From assembly GCA_031255955.1 (NCBI GenBank), contig JAIRRO010000138.1, forward strand, positions 1-15,047: a DNA stretch of 15,047 nt. The letters run 5' to 3'. The notes under the pieces are model-generated. The model saw only the letters and a list, made by a program, of their open reading frames with translations. It was not told where the DNA came from and ran no database searches. Within the stretch, counting starts at the first letter, position 1, and each line of letters opens with the position of its first letter. The position numbers and the translations under genes are program-made. This document shows, piece by piece, positions 13,876 to 15,047 of the stretch. Origin of the DNA: Oscillospiraceae bacterium (GTDB taxonomy: Bacteria; Bacillota; Clostridia; Oscillospirales; Oscillospiraceae).

Positions 13876-14733
13876 CTATTTATCGATATCGCGGTGCGTA
13901 CAGTCCGCGGGAAATCCCGCGCCTTGCAAATGCTCCTGAAGCGCCCGCGCGATGGAAACAGAACGATGGCGTCCGCCCGTGCAGCCGATGCAGACGGATA
14001 AATAGCGCTTCCCTTCCTCTATATATCGCGGCAGGAGAAAATCCATCAGCCCCGTCAGCCTTTCCATAAACGCCTGCGCGTCCTCAGATTTCGTGACATA
14101 TTCGTACACCGCATCGTCCATTCCCGTAAGATCGCGCAGCTCCGCCATATAAAACGGATTCGGCAGAAACCGCACATCAAACACAAGATCCGCCTCAATC
14201 GGTATACCGTGCTTAAATCCGAAGGATTTGACGTTCACGCCGATTTCCTTTCCGCGCGCTTCCTGTGTAAAGATACCCGATACGCGTCTTTGCAGATTTC
14301 CGAGAGTTAAATTTGTCGTGTCGATTATTTCGTCCGCGCGCTCGCGCAGCGGCGTAAGCAGTCCTATTTCACGCTGTACCGCCGCCTCAAGTCCCGCCCC
14401 TTCGGGGTCAAGCGGGTGGCGGCGGCGTGTTTCCTTATACCGCTTTACTATTGTTGCAACATCCGCCTCCACAAAGAGTATGCGGATGCCCGCCCCCGCC
14501 GCGCGAACCTCATCTAGCGCCGTGAACAGCTCGCCGATGCTGTCAATAGCCCGCACATCCGTGACAAGCGCGACGCGCTCATAACGCCCGCGTGTGGCAA
14601 GGCACAGCTCCGCGAACTTCGCCATCATAGACACCGGCATATTGTCCACGCAGTAAAAATCCATATCCTCCAGCACCGCGGCGGCGCGCGACTTTCCCGC
14701 GCCCGACAGCCCTGTGATTATAAGAACATCCAT
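13876..14733 (-). CDS. rapZ: RapZ/YvcJ family nucleotide-binding protein
   Basis: RapZ in E. coli is an RNase adapter controlling glmS small RNAs. The Bacillus homologue YvcJ binds and hydrolyses nucleotides and affects competence. In Firmicutes the RNA role is not established. This 285-aa copy is full length: Walker A GLSGAGKS (8-15), DFYCVDNMP (25-33), VTDVR (57-61), RRRHPLDP (103-110), and the C-terminal domain with SFGFKHGIP (170-178), DLVFDVRFLPNPFY (182-195) and IGCTGGRHRSV (249-259) plus HRDI. The C-terminal His/Arg/Cys set matches the phosphosugar-like binding site described for RapZ. The ATG at 14733 overlaps the end of murB by 16 bp, and whiA follows after 11 bp. Confidence 0.96.
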   Translation of the reverse strand: MDVLIITGLSGAGKSRAAAVLEDMDFYCVDNMPVSMMAKFAELCLATRGRYERVALVTDVRAIDSIGELFTALDEVRAAGAGIRILFVEADVATIVKRYKETRRRHPLDPEGAGLEAAVQREIGLLTPLRERADEIIDTTNLTLGNLQRRVSGIFTQEARGKEIGVNVKSFGFKHGIPIEADLVFDVRFLPNPFYMAELRDLTGMDDAVYEYVTKSEDAQAFMERLTGLMDFLLPRYIEEGKRYLSVCIGCTGGRHRSVSIARALQEHLQGAGFPADCTHRDIDK

Positions 14734-15047
14734 TTCCCGTCATCTCCAATTATCTTTATTTCAGGCTCTATCTCAACACCGCTTTGGCGAAATACCTCAT
14801 TTTTTATATGTCCAATCAACCGCAGCATATCGTCAAAGCTCGCCCCGCCGCGGTTCACGACAAATCCGGCGTGCTTATCCGAAACAGCCGCTCCGCCGAC
14901 GCTGTAGCCCTTTAACCCACATTCCTCCATCAACGCGGCGGCGTACAGCGGTTTGCCATCCTTTGACCGCGGACGCTTGAACGTACTCCCCGCTGAGGGC
15001 AGCTCTAACGGCTGCTTAGCGCGCCGCAGTTCGTCATATTTTTGCAT
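14718..15047 (-). CDS. murB: MurB, UDP-N-acetylenolpyruvoylglucosamine reductase, C-terminal part only
   Basis: MurB reduces UDP-GlcNAc-enolpyruvate to UDP-MurNAc with NADPH and FAD in cytoplasmic peptidoglycan precursor synthesis. The frame runs off the window end, and the visible 109 residues are the C-terminal third of a ~300-aa protein. Signatures are RRAKQPLELPSAGSTFKRP, with the catalytic proton-donor Ser in AGSTFKRP, then GLKGYSVGGAAVSDKHAGFVVN and EIEPEIKIIG with the conserved Glu. The codon at 15047 happens to be ATG but is internal, since the FAD-binding N-terminal domain is missing. The 3' end overlaps rapZ by 16 bp in another frame. murB, rapZ and whiA form the leading part of a common Gram-positive cluster. 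Confidence 0.95.
   Translation of the reverse strand: MQKYDELRRAKQPLELPSAGSTFKRPRSKDGKPLYAAALMEECGLKGYSVGGAAVSDKHAGFVVNRGGASFDDMLRLIGHIKNEVFRQSGVEIEPEIKIIGDDGKWMFL

Noticed and set aside
1..15047. Mobile element, CRISPR array, tRNA or rRNA genes
   Set aside because: No transposase or integrase motifs, regularly spaced repeats, tRNA-like cloverleaf or rRNA sequence was seen on either strand.

Overview
The window looks like chromosomal core sequence from a GC-rich, low-GC-ancestry Gram-positive (Firmicutes, most likely class Clostridia). The evidence is a murB-rapZ-whiA cluster, an S-layer-homology (SLH) secreted protein, a lipoprotein with a Pro-Thr linker, strong AGGAGG-like ribosome binding sites, TTG and GTG start codons, and sigma-A-type promoters with 17-bp spacers. 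I see no insertion sequence, prophage, CRISPR array, rRNA or tRNA. The species cannot be named from this sequence.

Layout: (1) 2-1576 (+) is the 3' part of mnmG, a tRNA wobble-uridine modification enzyme. It converges, with 2 bp between stops, on an SLH plus trypsin-like secreted protein (1579-2766, -) whose catalytic Asp and Ser positions look substituted. (2) A divergent intergenic region with a 15-bp palindrome and a good promoter precedes an XdhC-family protein (2929-3930, +), which converges on dapB (3942-4712, -). (3) Back-to-back promoters in 4713-4943 serve dapB and a four-gene plus-strand run: a RhlE-type DEAD-box helicase, a small membrane-anchored protein with FG-GAP-like repeats, a DUF3160 lipoprotein and a membrane-anchored CapA-family protein. 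Adjacent genes in this run overlap or lie 4 bp apart, which suggests translational coupling. (4) 10388-11299 encodes a cytidylate-kinase-like domain fused to a ParB/sulfiredoxin-like domain. (5) 11300-11619 is the only gene-poor stretch over 300 bp. It holds a near-consensus promoter, a 9-bp stem at the predicted RNA 5' end, a 35-codon ORF with a strong ribosome binding site and an intrinsic terminator, all ahead of the Mg2+ transporter gene mgtE (11620-12942, +). (6) mgtE converges on the minus-strand operon murB (partial) - rapZ - whiA. The yvcK/CofD-like gene that usually sits between rapZ and whiA is absent.

Most genes are housekeeping: tRNA modification, lysine and peptidoglycan precursor synthesis, RNA unwinding, Mg2+ homeostasis and cell-division regulation. 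The most promising candidates for undescribed biology are the mgtE leader (a possible translation-coupled attenuator, not recognisable by eye as an M-box), the kinase-ParB-like fusion, the apparently inactivated SLH protease, and the coupled FG-GAP/DUF3160/CapA envelope cassette.
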